15,105 nt of DNA from an uncultured Angelakisella sp. (lineage in GTDB: Bacteria; Bacillota; Clostridia; Oscillospirales; Ruminococcaceae): NCBI GenBank assembly GCA_910585535.1, contig CAJUFK010000084.1, forward strand, positions 1-15,105, read 5' to 3'. The notes beneath the pieces are model-generated. The model was not told the DNA's origin. It ran no database searches and was given only the letters and a program-made list of their open reading frames with translations. Both the position numbers and the translations under genes were made by a program. Position 1 is the first letter of the stretch, and each line of letters opens with the position of its first letter. Positions 1-6,341 of this stretch are shown in pieces.

Positions 1-45
1 ATAATGCCGATGCCTTAGTATACCACACCCGCCCCCCTCTGACAA

Positions 46-328
46 GCGGCGGCCCAGCGGCCGCAGGCACCCCCCCGCCGCTCCGCGGCTAAGGGTTGTG
101 CGGGGGCATAGGTTGTGCCTGGAGTCGTGGGCTGTAAAAGGCGGCGGGTTAGCACCCACAGGCACCCCCCCGCCGGCGGCCCAGCGGCCGCAGGCACACC
201 CTCCCCGCCGCTTCGCGGCTAAGGGTTGTGCGGGGGCATAGGTTGTGCCTGGAGTCGTGGACTGTAAAAGGCGGCGGGTTAGCACCCGCAGGCACACCCT
301 CCCCGCCGCTTCGCGGCTAAGGGTTGTA
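46..328. repeat. GC-rich intergenic repeat, about 130 bp per unit, two full copies plus a partial third
   Basis: Two near-identical units start at about 49 and 176. Landmarks shared by both include GCGGCCCAGCGGCCGCAGGC, the small hairpin GCCGCTTCGCGGC (TCC in copy one) and AAGGGTTGTGCGGGGGCATA (91 and 221, 130 bp apart). A third partial copy begins near 288 and repeats the segment up to AAGGGTTGT at 319, only 98 bp after the previous one, because about 32 bp containing the GCGGCCCAGCGGCC block is missing. The short phrase AGGCAC next to C-runs recurs at unit borders, which suggests slippage or recombination created the array. No coding potential or Shine-Dalgarno site is convincing in 1-412. 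The repeat may be a family dispersed in the genome, but that cannot be judged from one window. Confidence 0.85.
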
Positions 329-365
329 CGCTGGCTGGGGACGGTGTCAGGCAGGGACAAAAGAA

Positions 366-407
366 CAAAGGGCCGCTCTTCTGTAAAAAGCGGTCCTTTG
401 CTTTTTT
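366..407. terminator. Terminator hairpin downstream of the PBP gene
   Basis: Left arm CAAAGGGCCGCT (366-377) and right arm AGCGGTCCTTTG (389-400) form a 12-bp stem with one imperfect pair and an 11-nt loop. On the plus strand it is followed by T6 (402-407). On the minus strand, the sense of the PBP gene that stops at 413, it is followed by TTCTTTT. It can act in both directions and lies about 13 bases past the PBP stop codon. Confidence 0.8.
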
Positions 408-412
408 GCGCC

Positions 413-2023
413 CTAGGATTTTGTACAGTCGGCGATCCCATCGCAGAGGGCCGCAAAGGCTTGGGCTGGGACCTCGCTGCCTTCACCGCCCCCCTCCGCA
501 AAGATGACGACGGCGTACCGTGGTTCCCGGGCGGGGTAAAAGCCGGCAAACCATCCGTGAAGGACCTCCTCTTCCCCCTGGAAGATCCCGGTCTGGGCTG
601 TGGCAGTTTTCCCCCCTGCGCCTCCCCGGTCCGGACGCGCCCGGGTGCCGCTTCCCCGTTCTACCACACCAATGAGCATCGTCTGGAGGGCGGCGGCGGT
701 AGACGGCTTTATGATCTGGGCTCCCGGTGCAGGCTCTTCCCGAAGTTCCAGGTCGCCTCCGTTCAAGGTGGTGCCCCGGTATACCGTAGGGGAAACAAAC
801 CGTCCGCCGTTGGCAATGGCGGAGATCATCTGGGCGATCTGGACCGGAGTGGCGGTAAATTCCCCCTGACCAAAGGAGAAATTGGCCAGGTCCCCTCCCC
901 AAAGGTCCCGGCCCTTGGGGAGGGCCCCCGCTGCCGCCGTCACCCCTTCCCCCAGCTTGGCGGAGGAGCCGAAGCCCATTCGATAGGCCATGTCACAGAG
1001 GGCTTCGCCCCCCACCTGCATCCCCAGGTTGATAAAGTAGGGATTGCAGGATTTCTCCAGGGCCTCCGCCATGGTCAATTCCCCGTGTCCGTAGCGGTAG
1101 TGGCAGTGGTACTTCTGCTCCCCCAGCTGGTAGTACCCCTGGCACTGGTGGCTGTAATAGGGGGAGAAGCCCTGTTCCAGGGCGGCGGCAGCTACGCAAA
1201 GCTTGAAGGTGGAACCCACGTTGTAGGCCCCCAAAGCGCGGTTGAAGAAGGGGCTGTCCGGGGCGGAAAGCGCCTCCTCCAGCCGGGTGAGGTCGTAGGC
1301 GGGGCGGCTCACCATGGCCAGCACCTCCCCTGTATCCACCTCCATCACCACGGCGGCCCCCTTCTGGATGTCTGCCATAGCCGCTTCTGCCGCCTCCTGG
1401 ATGCCTCGGTCCAGGGTGAGGACCACCCCTCCCTGGGGAGCGGTCCGCTGGTCCACCACTTCGGCGGCCCGGTCCTCCACCGCACTGCGGTTGGCGTCTA
1501 CGAAGTACCGGGCGTAGACACTGCCTCCCATCTCCCGAAGAAGATCGTCGTACCCTTTCTCGATGCCGGCCACCCCATGGCCGCTTTCGTCTACATACCC
1601 CAGAAGGTGGACCGCCAGCTGTTCCCCGGAGTACCGCACCGGCAGCCGGAACACCGCCGCCCCTTGGGGCTGGGTGTCAGGGAGCCAGGGATACCGGGAA
1701 CTACGCACTACCATAGGCCGCCCCTGGCGAAGGACCTCCAGGGCCTCCGGCAGCTCCTCCTGGGGGAGATTTTCCCGAAGGAGTTCCATTCCCTCCGGGG
1801 TGGGGGAGACTGCCAGGGCGGTGACATAACTGCGGTTCACCAGGGGCTTGCCGTACCGGTCATAGATAGTCCCCCTGCTGGTTCCCAGTTCCAGCAGGGA
1901 AGTGCTTTGCCGCGCCGCCGCCTGGGCCAGGCTTTCCCCCTGCCCCAGAACAGAAAGCCGGACCATTAAAACGGTCAGGCAGAACAAAAACACCCCATGG
2001 AGCCAAACGATCCGTTTTGCCAC
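413..2023 (-). CDS. Class B penicillin-binding protein (peptidoglycan D,D-transpeptidase, PBP2/SpoVD-like)
   Basis: The 536-aa protein is a membrane-anchored cell-wall transpeptidase that cross-links peptidoglycan outside the membrane. An N-terminal membrane segment (about residues 7-27) precedes a dimerisation-type region with the motif GTSRGTIYDRYGKPLVN near 47-63. The transpeptidase domain shows the active-site SxxK as STFK (S271, K274), the SxN motif as SCN (325-327), and FSFGQGEFTATPVQ (382-395), which is typical of the family. The third motif, normally KTG, reads KTA (472-474) within GGKTATAQTG. The start is GTG, supported by AGGGAGG about 8 bases upstream; no better ATG is seen. The protein is slightly short for the family, with no PASTA domains and no long C-terminal tail. 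No rodA/ftsW partner lies beside it. Whether it serves elongation, division or sporulation cannot be told from the sequence. Confidence 0.93.
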   Translation of the reverse strand: MAKRIVWLHGVFLFCLTVLMVRLSVLGQGESLAQAAARQSTSLLELGTSRGTIYDRYGKPLVNRSYVTALAVSPTPEGMELLRENLPQEELPEALEVLRQGRPMVVRSSRYPWLPDTQPQGAAVFRLPVRYSGEQLAVHLLGYVDESGHGVAGIEKGYDDLLREMGGSVYARYFVDANRSAVEDRAAEVVDQRTAPQGGVVLTLDRGIQEAAEAAMADIQKGAAVVMEVDTGEVLAMVSRPAYDLTRLEEALSAPDSPFFNRALGAYNVGSTFKLCVAAAALEQGFSPYYSHQCQGYYQLGEQKYHCHYRYGHGELTMAEALEKSCNPYFINLGMQVGGEALCDMAYRMGFGSSAKLGEGVTAAAGALPKGRDLWGGDLANFSFGQGEFTATPVQIAQMISAIANGGRFVSPTVYRGTTLNGGDLELREEPAPGAQIIKPSTAAALQTMLIGVVERGSGTRARPDRGGAGGKTATAQTGIFQGEEEVLHGWFAGFYPAREPRYAVVIFAEGGGEGSEVPAQAFAALCDGIADCTKS

Positions 2024-2267
2024 ACCAAGTTCCTCCCTTTGCCATCGCTCCTACTATCATGCCCGGATCCTGGAAAACCATTCCCCGGGGTCCGCCTGTA
2101 CCCCAGGAAAATAAAGCGGGGATCCGCCGCACAGAGGGCGAGGGGGAACTTGCCCGGCAGGCTCTTTGGTTTGCTGCGTGTTGATCGTCTCCCTCTTGGC
2201 CGCTGGCGTTTCCGGCCTGGGATACCGTTTCCGTTACCCTATTTTTAGTATTTGTATGAAAAGTGTG
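2024..2267. other. Intergenic region between divergent genes, no gene seen
   Basis: This is the PBP-proximal part of the 306-bp gap between the PBP start and the divergent gene at 2330. Short open frames here have no plausible ribosome binding site and look like chance frames. I find no convincing minus-strand promoter for the PBP gene. A minus-strand CATACAAATA element near 2248-2257 resembles a sigma-E -10 box but has no matching -35. The only clear translation signal is the PBP Shine-Dalgarno site at about 2031-2037. Confidence 0.5.
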
Positions 2268-2307
2268 TTGGCATTTTGAAAAAATGGTCGAAATATATAG
2301 ATATACC
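2268..2307 (+). promoter_or_regulatory. Probable promoter region for the secreted-protein gene pair
   Basis: An abrupt AT-rich stretch precedes the gene. Candidate -35 boxes are TTGGCA (2268-2273) and TTGAAA (2276-2281). Candidate -10 boxes lie in AAATATATAGATATA (2291-2305); TTGAAA with a 16-bp spacer to TAGATA (2298-2303) is one reasonable pairing. A strong AAGGAGG (2314-2320) follows, 9 bases before the ATG at 2330. The exact pairing is uncertain. Confidence 0.5.
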
Positions 2308-2329
2308 ACACATAAGGAGGTAAATTTGT

Positions 2330-2839
2330 ATGGGAAAGAATGTAAAAGAGAAAAAATGGCTTCTGCCGGTCTGTTGTGCAGCAGTCGCCCTGGTCCTTGT
2401 TGGGGTGGTCATCCTTCGCACGCCCTCCCGCAATACCCTGGAACTGGATGATAATGCCACCATGGGCCCCCTTCCCGGTATCGATATGGAGCAGCGCCAG
2501 AAAGAACTTCAGCAGCAGCTGGACGAAACCATGGTCGCCTTTTCCATCAACAGCAGTCCGGTTTTTGCCTCCGGCAGAGCGGAGGGCAACCTGATGCTGG
2601 AAAACCCGGAGACCAACGCCAAGCTCCTGGTGGTTGAGATCCACCTGGACAGCACCGACGAGATCATCTACCAGTCCAAAGCCCTTCCGGTTGGCTCTTA
2701 CATTGAAACGGCCCGTCTGGATAAGGTCCTGGACCCCGGCACCTACCCCGCCACGGCCTATTTCAAAGCCTATCGGGAAAGCGACCAGACTTTTGTAGGA
2801 CAGGCGGGGGCGGCCATTACGATCTCTGTTCTCAGCTGA
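2330..2839 (+). CDS. Small membrane-anchored extracytoplasmic protein, function unknown
   Basis: The 169-aa protein starts with a lysine-rich segment and one hydrophobic helix (about residues 10-29, WLLPVCCAAVALVLVGVVIL). The helix probably anchors it with the rest outside the cell. A linker and a glutamine-rich helical stretch (about 53-66, QRQKELQQQLDETM) follow. The C-terminal part (about 80-169) looks like a beta-sandwich, with alternating hydrophobic strands and ENPETNAKLLVVEIHL, VGSYIETARL and LDPGTYPATAYFKAY segments. That layout is seen in small surface proteins of Firmicutes. It has no lipobox, LPXTG sorting signal or enzyme motif. The ATG is supported by AAGGAGG. Only 52 bases separate it from the next gene, so the two are probably co-transcribed. 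I do not recognise a named family with certainty. Confidence 0.85.
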   Translation: MGKNVKEKKWLLPVCCAAVALVLVGVVILRTPSRNTLELDDNATMGPLPGIDMEQRQKELQQQLDETMVAFSINSSPVFASGRAEGNLMLENPETNAKLLVVEIHLDSTDEIIYQSKALPVGSYIETARLDKVLDPGTYPATAYFKAYRESDQTFVGQAGAAITISVLS

Positions 2840-2891
2840 GGCGCGGCCATCCATACAGATACAGGCTGTGTATGGAAGGAGTGCTTTTGCG

Positions 2892-3479
2892 ATGAAAACG
2901 AAATCTATTTTCCGCCTTCTCCCCATTTTGCTGATTGGGGCTCTGCTTGTAACCAGCGCCTATGGGGCGGATCTTCCCATTGGGGCCTCCAATATGGACA
3001 TTCCCATTGGAGCCTCCGGGGATATGGTGATGGTGGGCACGGTGGAGCCCACCATCATGTCGGTCACCATGCCCACCTATGTTCCCTTCCATATTGCCCG
3101 GGCGGTGCAGGGGGACAACAAGGTGATTTCCCCCCGCATCACTGTGACCAATAATTCCAGTGTTCCGGTGAGCTTGGAAGTCTCGTACACCAGAGTGGAT
3201 CTGAGCAAGCTTCCCGGGACCACCTGGAACAATGGACAGTATGTCGGGAACAACCAGATCGCCATTGGATTCCAACCGGAGACAACCGTAAATCAAATGC
3301 CCACCTCTTTGGCCGGGACCAAGTGGCTCCAGGCAAATGTCTTCCAAAATGTCAATGTGATGTCCCTAAGCGCCTACGGAGAGTCTGCCATGTATGTTGT
3401 GGGGACCTTGGGCAGCGCCGTTCCGGAAAACAATACCTTCTCCGTGATTCCCACCTTTGTGGTTCGTCAGGCAAGATAA
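2892..3479 (+). CDS. Secreted beta-rich protein, function unknown
   Basis: The 195-aa protein has a classical signal peptide: KTK, then a hydrophobic core IFRLLPILLIGALLVTSAYG, with likely cleavage after Gly25 before ADLP. The mature protein opens with two near-identical copies of PIGAS. A region follows with VTMPTYVPFHI, then ISPRITVTNNSSVPVSLEVS. This pattern fits an immunoglobulin-like or WxL-like extracellular beta domain, though no WxL motif or sorting signal is seen. The ATG at 2892 is preferred over an upstream in-frame GTG at 2868, because GGAAGGAG (2874-2881) sits 10 bases before the ATG and lies inside the longer frame. It probably forms an operon with the anchored protein upstream, and the two may work together on the cell surface (inference). 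Confidence 0.85.
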   Translation: MKTKSIFRLLPILLIGALLVTSAYGADLPIGASNMDIPIGASGDMVMVGTVEPTIMSVTMPTYVPFHIARAVQGDNKVISPRITVTNNSSVPVSLEVSYTRVDLSKLPGTTWNNGQYVGNNQIAIGFQPETTVNQMPTSLAGTKWLQANVFQNVNVMSLSAYGESAMYVVGTLGSAVPENNTFSVIPTFVVRQAR

Positions 3480-3536
3480 GAACCGGCTTTCTAAAGACAT
3501 AAGAAGTGACATAACCCCTGTATCTGTATTTGGCAA

Positions 3537-3566
3537 GGGCCGGGAGAACATTCTCCCGGCCCCTTT
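3537..3566. terminator. Bidirectional terminator between convergent genes
   Basis: A perfect 12-base inverted repeat, GGGCCGGGAGAA (3537-3548) and TTCTCCCGGCCC (3551-3562), lies between the plus-strand gene ending at 3479 and the minus-strand gene ending at 3568. The folded form would be a 10-bp stem with an AACATT loop. T tracts are short on both sides (CTTT on plus, TT on minus), so termination may be incomplete. Confidence 0.75.
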
Positions 3567-3567
3567 C

Positions 3568-4611
3568 CTATGGAAGGATCACTTGATCCCAGATGCCCCG
3601 GTAAGGATATACCCCGTGGAATCCCTGGCTGGCCGCAAAAAGGAAATAGGCGAAGCCTCCCGCAAGGAGGAGGATCGTCCGCCGCTTTGCAGTTAGGCGC
3701 CTGCCGGGCAGAAGCGCCGCTTCCGGCAGGGCCAGCAAGGAGAAGAACGCGATATAAATGGAAAGCCGTTCCAAAATAAAGTGTCTGGTGATAAACAGTT
3801 GGATTAGCAGGGAATAAAAGACACTGTTGGCCAAAACAGGGGAGACAGCTGGCTCCTCCATCGCTTGTTTGATAAGGGGCAGCGCAAAGAGAAAGCATCC
3901 CACAGGGAGAAACAGATAAAGAACGCTGTTCCCCTGCCAGTAGATCCCGCCCAAGTAGTGCTGATATTTCGGGATGCGGGCGATTACTGCGCAAAGCAGG
4001 GGATCCAGCAGATACGCCATCCCAGCCGCCGCCCCAGCCAAGCCGTAGTGCCTCTTAGAGGGCCGCAGGCAGAGGAGGAAGGAGAGGGGCGCCATAATAA
4101 GAGCGCTCCAGTGAAAGCAGGATGCCAACAGGATGATGCCGCAGGAGGGCAGGAAACGGCGCTGTTTCAAAAAGGGGTAGATCCATAAAAGGACGGCAGC
4201 GGCCAGCGCCTGACGCAGAAAGTTCATGCTGAGGGCGAGGTATTGGAGAACAAGAAACAGATAAACGCTTATCCAGGGGGTGGAGGAATAGCGTCCGATC
4301 CAGGCAAAGACCAGCACCAAAAACAGAAGATGAAAGAGGAAAAGGAAGACCCGGTAATCGCCGCCCAAACGGGAAACAAGCAGGTTCAGCAGCAGATACC
4401 CCGGCTCGATTTGAGGCAGTCCGGACAGTCCCGCCTCCGCTACGGTTTGAAAGATGGTTTCGTACATACGGTAATCAAAGCCGGTGACATACCGGAGGGA
4501 TGCCAGGAGCCAGCAGAAAGCGCCTATGGTCCACAGGTAAGTTTTCTGATTTTTGGACGGCAGCAGTCCGCCGGATAAGCTTGCAAGGATCAGCAGGAAG
4601 TAGAGCAGCAC
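3568..4611 (-). CDS. EpsG/Wzy-family membrane protein, probable polysaccharide polymerase
   Basis: The 347-aa protein is almost entirely hydrophobic, with about nine or ten membrane segments. It carries hallmarks of the EpsG family of exopolysaccharide polymerases: RYVTGFDYRMYETIF (40-54), EPGYLLLNLLVSRLGGDYRVF (about 69-89), NFLRQALAAAV (130-140) and the FHWSALI motif (166-172). Family members join repeat units of surface polysaccharide at the outer face of the membrane. The start is GTG, set by AGAGGTGA 6 bases upstream; no in-frame ATG competes. It has its own promoter (4647-4675) and no glycosyltransferase, flippase or chain-length gene beside it, which is odd for this family. It ends at the terminator shared with the convergent secreted-protein pair. 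Its substrate cannot be inferred. Confidence 0.88.
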   Translation of the reverse strand: MLLYFLLILASLSGGLLPSKNQKTYLWTIGAFCWLLASLRYVTGFDYRMYETIFQTVAEAGLSGLPQIEPGYLLLNLLVSRLGGDYRVFLFLFHLLFLVLVFAWIGRYSSTPWISVYLFLVLQYLALSMNFLRQALAAAVLLWIYPFLKQRRFLPSCGIILLASCFHWSALIMAPLSFLLCLRPSKRHYGLAGAAAGMAYLLDPLLCAVIARIPKYQHYLGGIYWQGNSVLYLFLPVGCFLFALPLIKQAMEEPAVSPVLANSVFYSLLIQLFITRHFILERLSIYIAFFSLLALPEAALLPGRRLTAKRRTILLLAGGFAYFLFAASQGFHGVYPYRGIWDQVILP

Positions 4612-4915
4612 AGGAGGTCACCTCTTGATGAAGTTTGACAACCATAAGGATAGCCAGGATCTTGCAAAATGTCAAGGCTGCAAAAAACAGCAGCTTTCAT
4701 TTCTTAGAACCTGTACTCATAACCGAAGGATGGCGGGAAAAGGCCGGCCAGACGGTGTGCAGCGGTTGTAAATACAGGTTCTTAAAATCACCATGGCCGT
4801 TTATGGTTTCCCTCCCTTCATACCGATTGTACCAAAACAGCGAAAGCCTCTTTTTATGATTCTTGCGGTTTTTGTTTGCCCCGGGAGGCAATCTTGGCTT
4901 TCCGAAGCTGGAAAT
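4612..4915. other. Intergenic region between the polymerase gene and the tRNA terminator
   Basis: No credible gene is seen. The polymerase promoter lies at 4647-4675. A long-range inverted repeat, GAACCTGTA (4707-4715) and TACAGGTTC (4773-4781), encloses 57 bases. On the minus strand there is an extended -10-like TGGTACAAT near 4826-4834 without a clear -35, then AAGGGAGGG near 4813-4821. A 28-codon frame from an ATG at 4795 spans the inverted repeat, but it is about 16 bases past the Shine-Dalgarno-like site, too far to be trusted. Confidence 0.5.
4647..4675 (-). promoter_or_regulatory. Sigma-A-type promoter of the EpsG-family gene
   Basis: Read on the minus strand: a perfect TTGACA (4675-4670), a 17-bp spacer and TATCCT (4652-4647, four of six consensus bases). 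Transcription would start near 4640, giving a 5' leader of about 30 bases before the GTG at 4611. Confidence 0.65.
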
Positions 4916-4960
4916 ATAAAAAATCAGCCGCAGAACAGCCCAGAAAGTGGTTCTACGGCT
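4916..4960 (-). terminator. Strong intrinsic terminator directly after the tRNA
   Basis: On the minus strand AGCCGTAGAAC pairs with GTTCTGCGGCT over 11 bp. The one non-Watson-Crick position is a G-U wobble on this strand but a C-A mismatch on the other, so the minus strand is the functional one. A T-rich tract GATTTTTTATATTT follows at once. It begins 8 bases after the encoded CCA of the tRNA, which indicates that the tRNA is, or was, the end of a transcript. Confidence 0.88.
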
Positions 4961-4968
4961 AAATTTCA

Positions 4969-5044
4969 TGGTTGGAGCAAGGGGACTCGAACACCCGGTA
5001 TCCTACCCCAAAAGCAGGCGCGCTGCCAGCTGCGCTACGCACCG
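4969..5044 (-). tRNA. Non-canonical tRNA: tRNA-Pro-like body with UUG (Gln) anticodon; possible pseudo-tRNA
   Basis: The element is exactly 76 nt on the minus strand and all cloverleaf parts are in register. Acceptor CGGTGCG is followed by TA, D stem GCGC/GCGC with loop AGCTGGCA, anticodon stem CCTGC/GTAGG with loop TTTTGGG, variable ATACC, T arm GGGTG-TTCGAGT-CCCCT, acceptor TGCTCCA, A73 and encoded CCA. By position the anticodon is UUG (Gln). The body (C1, A73, TAGCGCAGCTGG, GCGCGCCTGCTTT) resembles tRNA-Pro, from which one change at position 35 would turn UGG into UUG. Mismatches are C1-A72, U4-U69 and U52-C62; wobbles are 7-66, 30-40 and 49-65. Core residues U8, A14, G15-C48, G18G19, G53-C61, U54U55C56 and A58 are intact. 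It lies 83 bases behind the alaX-type gene. A TATAGA -10-like box (5051-5056) has no clear -35. It is either a decaying tRNA or a specialised one. Confidence 0.8.
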
Positions 5045-5127
5045 TCAAACTCTATAGCCTGCTACAGAGCATGGCCACATAAAGGCAGAAGGTCAGCAGC
5101 CTTTTCTTTTGTGCTTCTTTGGACTCG

Positions 5128-6339
5128 CTACAGCATCCGCCGCAGCCCCTCCGCCGTCTCCTGCCAATCGGAGCGAAGCTTCCCGGAGCCTTGGGCAAAG
5201 TTTGCCTTGCCGCCGCCTTTGCCGTTGTACAGACCGTTTAGCAGTTCGCAAAGGTACTTGCAGTCCGCCGGACTGTCCGGGGCCTTTCCGGCCAGATAGC
5301 AGAGCCGGCCCTCCTCGCCGTCCTTGCCGGGGACAGGCCAAAGGACCACCGCCGCCACCTTGGGGTTCTCGATGAGTTTCCCCAGCAGCAGCTTTGCCTC
5401 CTTGCTGTCCAGGTTTGGCTGACAGGTGAGGATCACCCGCCCCAGACGGCCCTCCTCCTGGGTGGAGGCCAACAGTTCCCGGGCGTAGATCTCGGTGAGT
5501 AGCTTCCCTTTTTCCCGAAGAGCTGCCCCCAGAGAAGCGATCTCCCCTTTGAGCCGCCGGATGCCTTCGGGGATTTCCCGTTCCTTTACCGAAAGTGCCG
5601 CTCCGGCCTCTTGGGTCACCTGGTTCTTTGCCCGGTAGTCCCGAAGGGCCCGGAGACCGCAGAGGAACACCACCCGGCTTCCCCCCTTGTTGTGTTCCTG
5701 GCGTAACAGCTTCACCAGCCCAACCTCTCCGGTGGAACGGGCATGGGTGCCGCAGCAGGTGCAGACGTCCCCGTCTTCAATCTCCACAATGCGAAGATCC
5801 CCGGCGACCTTTTCGGTCTTTTTCCGCAGGGTCAGCCTGTCAACTTCCTCCGGGGAGGCGATGTAGCAGCGAATGGGGTGGTTTTCGTAGATGTTCCGGT
5901 TGGCCTTGTCCTCGGCGGCGTCCATCTCCTCCTGGGTCACGGGGCGGCTGAGATCGATGGTCACCAGGTCGCTGCCCATGTGAAAGCCGACGTTCTCCAC
6001 CCCGAAAAGGCTCCAGAAGGCCCAGGAAAGGATGTGTTCCCCGGTGTGCTGCTGCATATGGTCCAGCCGCCGCTCCCAGTCCAGGCGGCAGGTGACCTTG
6101 GTCCCCGCCGGGATGGGGAAATTGGTGGTGTGGAGGATTCGCCCCTCCCTTTCGTGGGTCTCAAAGACCTGGATGCCATTGATGGTCCCCCCGTCGGAGA
6201 GCTGCCCGCCCCCTTCGGGGAAGAAGGCGGTGCGGTCCAACACGATGTGGTAGCCGTCGATGATGGGCAGGCAGTCCAGGACGACGGCCTCCCACTGGGT
6301 CAGATGGCTGTCCTGCTCGTAGAGCTTGATGGTCTCCAT
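5128..6339 (-). CDS. AlaX-type alanyl-tRNA editing protein with DHHA1 domain
   Basis: The 403-aa protein is a free-standing relative of the AlaRS editing and C-terminal domains. Such proteins hydrolyse mischarged Ser- or Gly-tRNA(Ala) in the cytoplasm. The N-terminal part has RTAFFPEGGGQLSDGG (36-51), the signature of the AlaRS/ThrRS second additional domain superfamily. The zinc site is HTGEH (98-102) plus CCGTH (195-199). A helical linker (about 250-290) leads to a DHHA1 domain with GKGGGKANFAQGSGK (373-387). The length and domain order fit the long AlaX-L class. The ATG lies 2 bp after the stop codon of the HD-domain gene, with GGGGGT upstream, so translation is probably coupled. The unusual tRNA follows in the same direction. 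The key zinc ligands are present, so an active enzyme is expected; its tRNA substrate is inferred from family knowledge only. Confidence 0.94.
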   Translation of the reverse strand: METIKLYEQDSHLTQWEAVVLDCLPIIDGYHIVLDRTAFFPEGGGQLSDGGTINGIQVFETHEREGRILHTTNFPIPAGTKVTCRLDWERRLDHMQQHTGEHILSWAFWSLFGVENVGFHMGSDLVTIDLSRPVTQEEMDAAEDKANRNIYENHPIRCYIASPEEVDRLTLRKKTEKVAGDLRIVEIEDGDVCTCCGTHARSTGEVGLVKLLRQEHNKGGSRVVFLCGLRALRDYRAKNQVTQEAGAALSVKEREIPEGIRRLKGEIASLGAALREKGKLLTEIYARELLASTQEEGRLGRVILTCQPNLDSKEAKLLLGKLIENPKVAAVVLWPVPGKDGEEGRLCYLAGKAPDSPADCKYLCELLNGLYNGKGGGKANFAQGSGKLRSDWQETAEGLRRML

Positions 6340-6341
6340 TG

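Noticed and set aside
46..328. CRISPR array
   Set aside because: Repeats are about 130 bp with no unique spacers of regular length and no cas genes nearby.
245..1969. Long plus-strand open frame of 574 codons
   Set aside because: It lies antisense to the PBP gene, which has all three transpeptidase regions, and its translation is low-complexity, rich in Gly, Pro and Arg. In GC-rich DNA such frames arise by chance.
4697..4969. Minus-strand 90-codon frame after the tRNA
   Set aside because: It begins inside the tRNA-terminator junction and reads through the terminator hairpin; the translation is basic with no known pattern.
4969..5044. tRNA as an integration attachment site
   Set aside because: No direct repeat of the tRNA 3' end, no integrase and no mobile genes are visible in the window.
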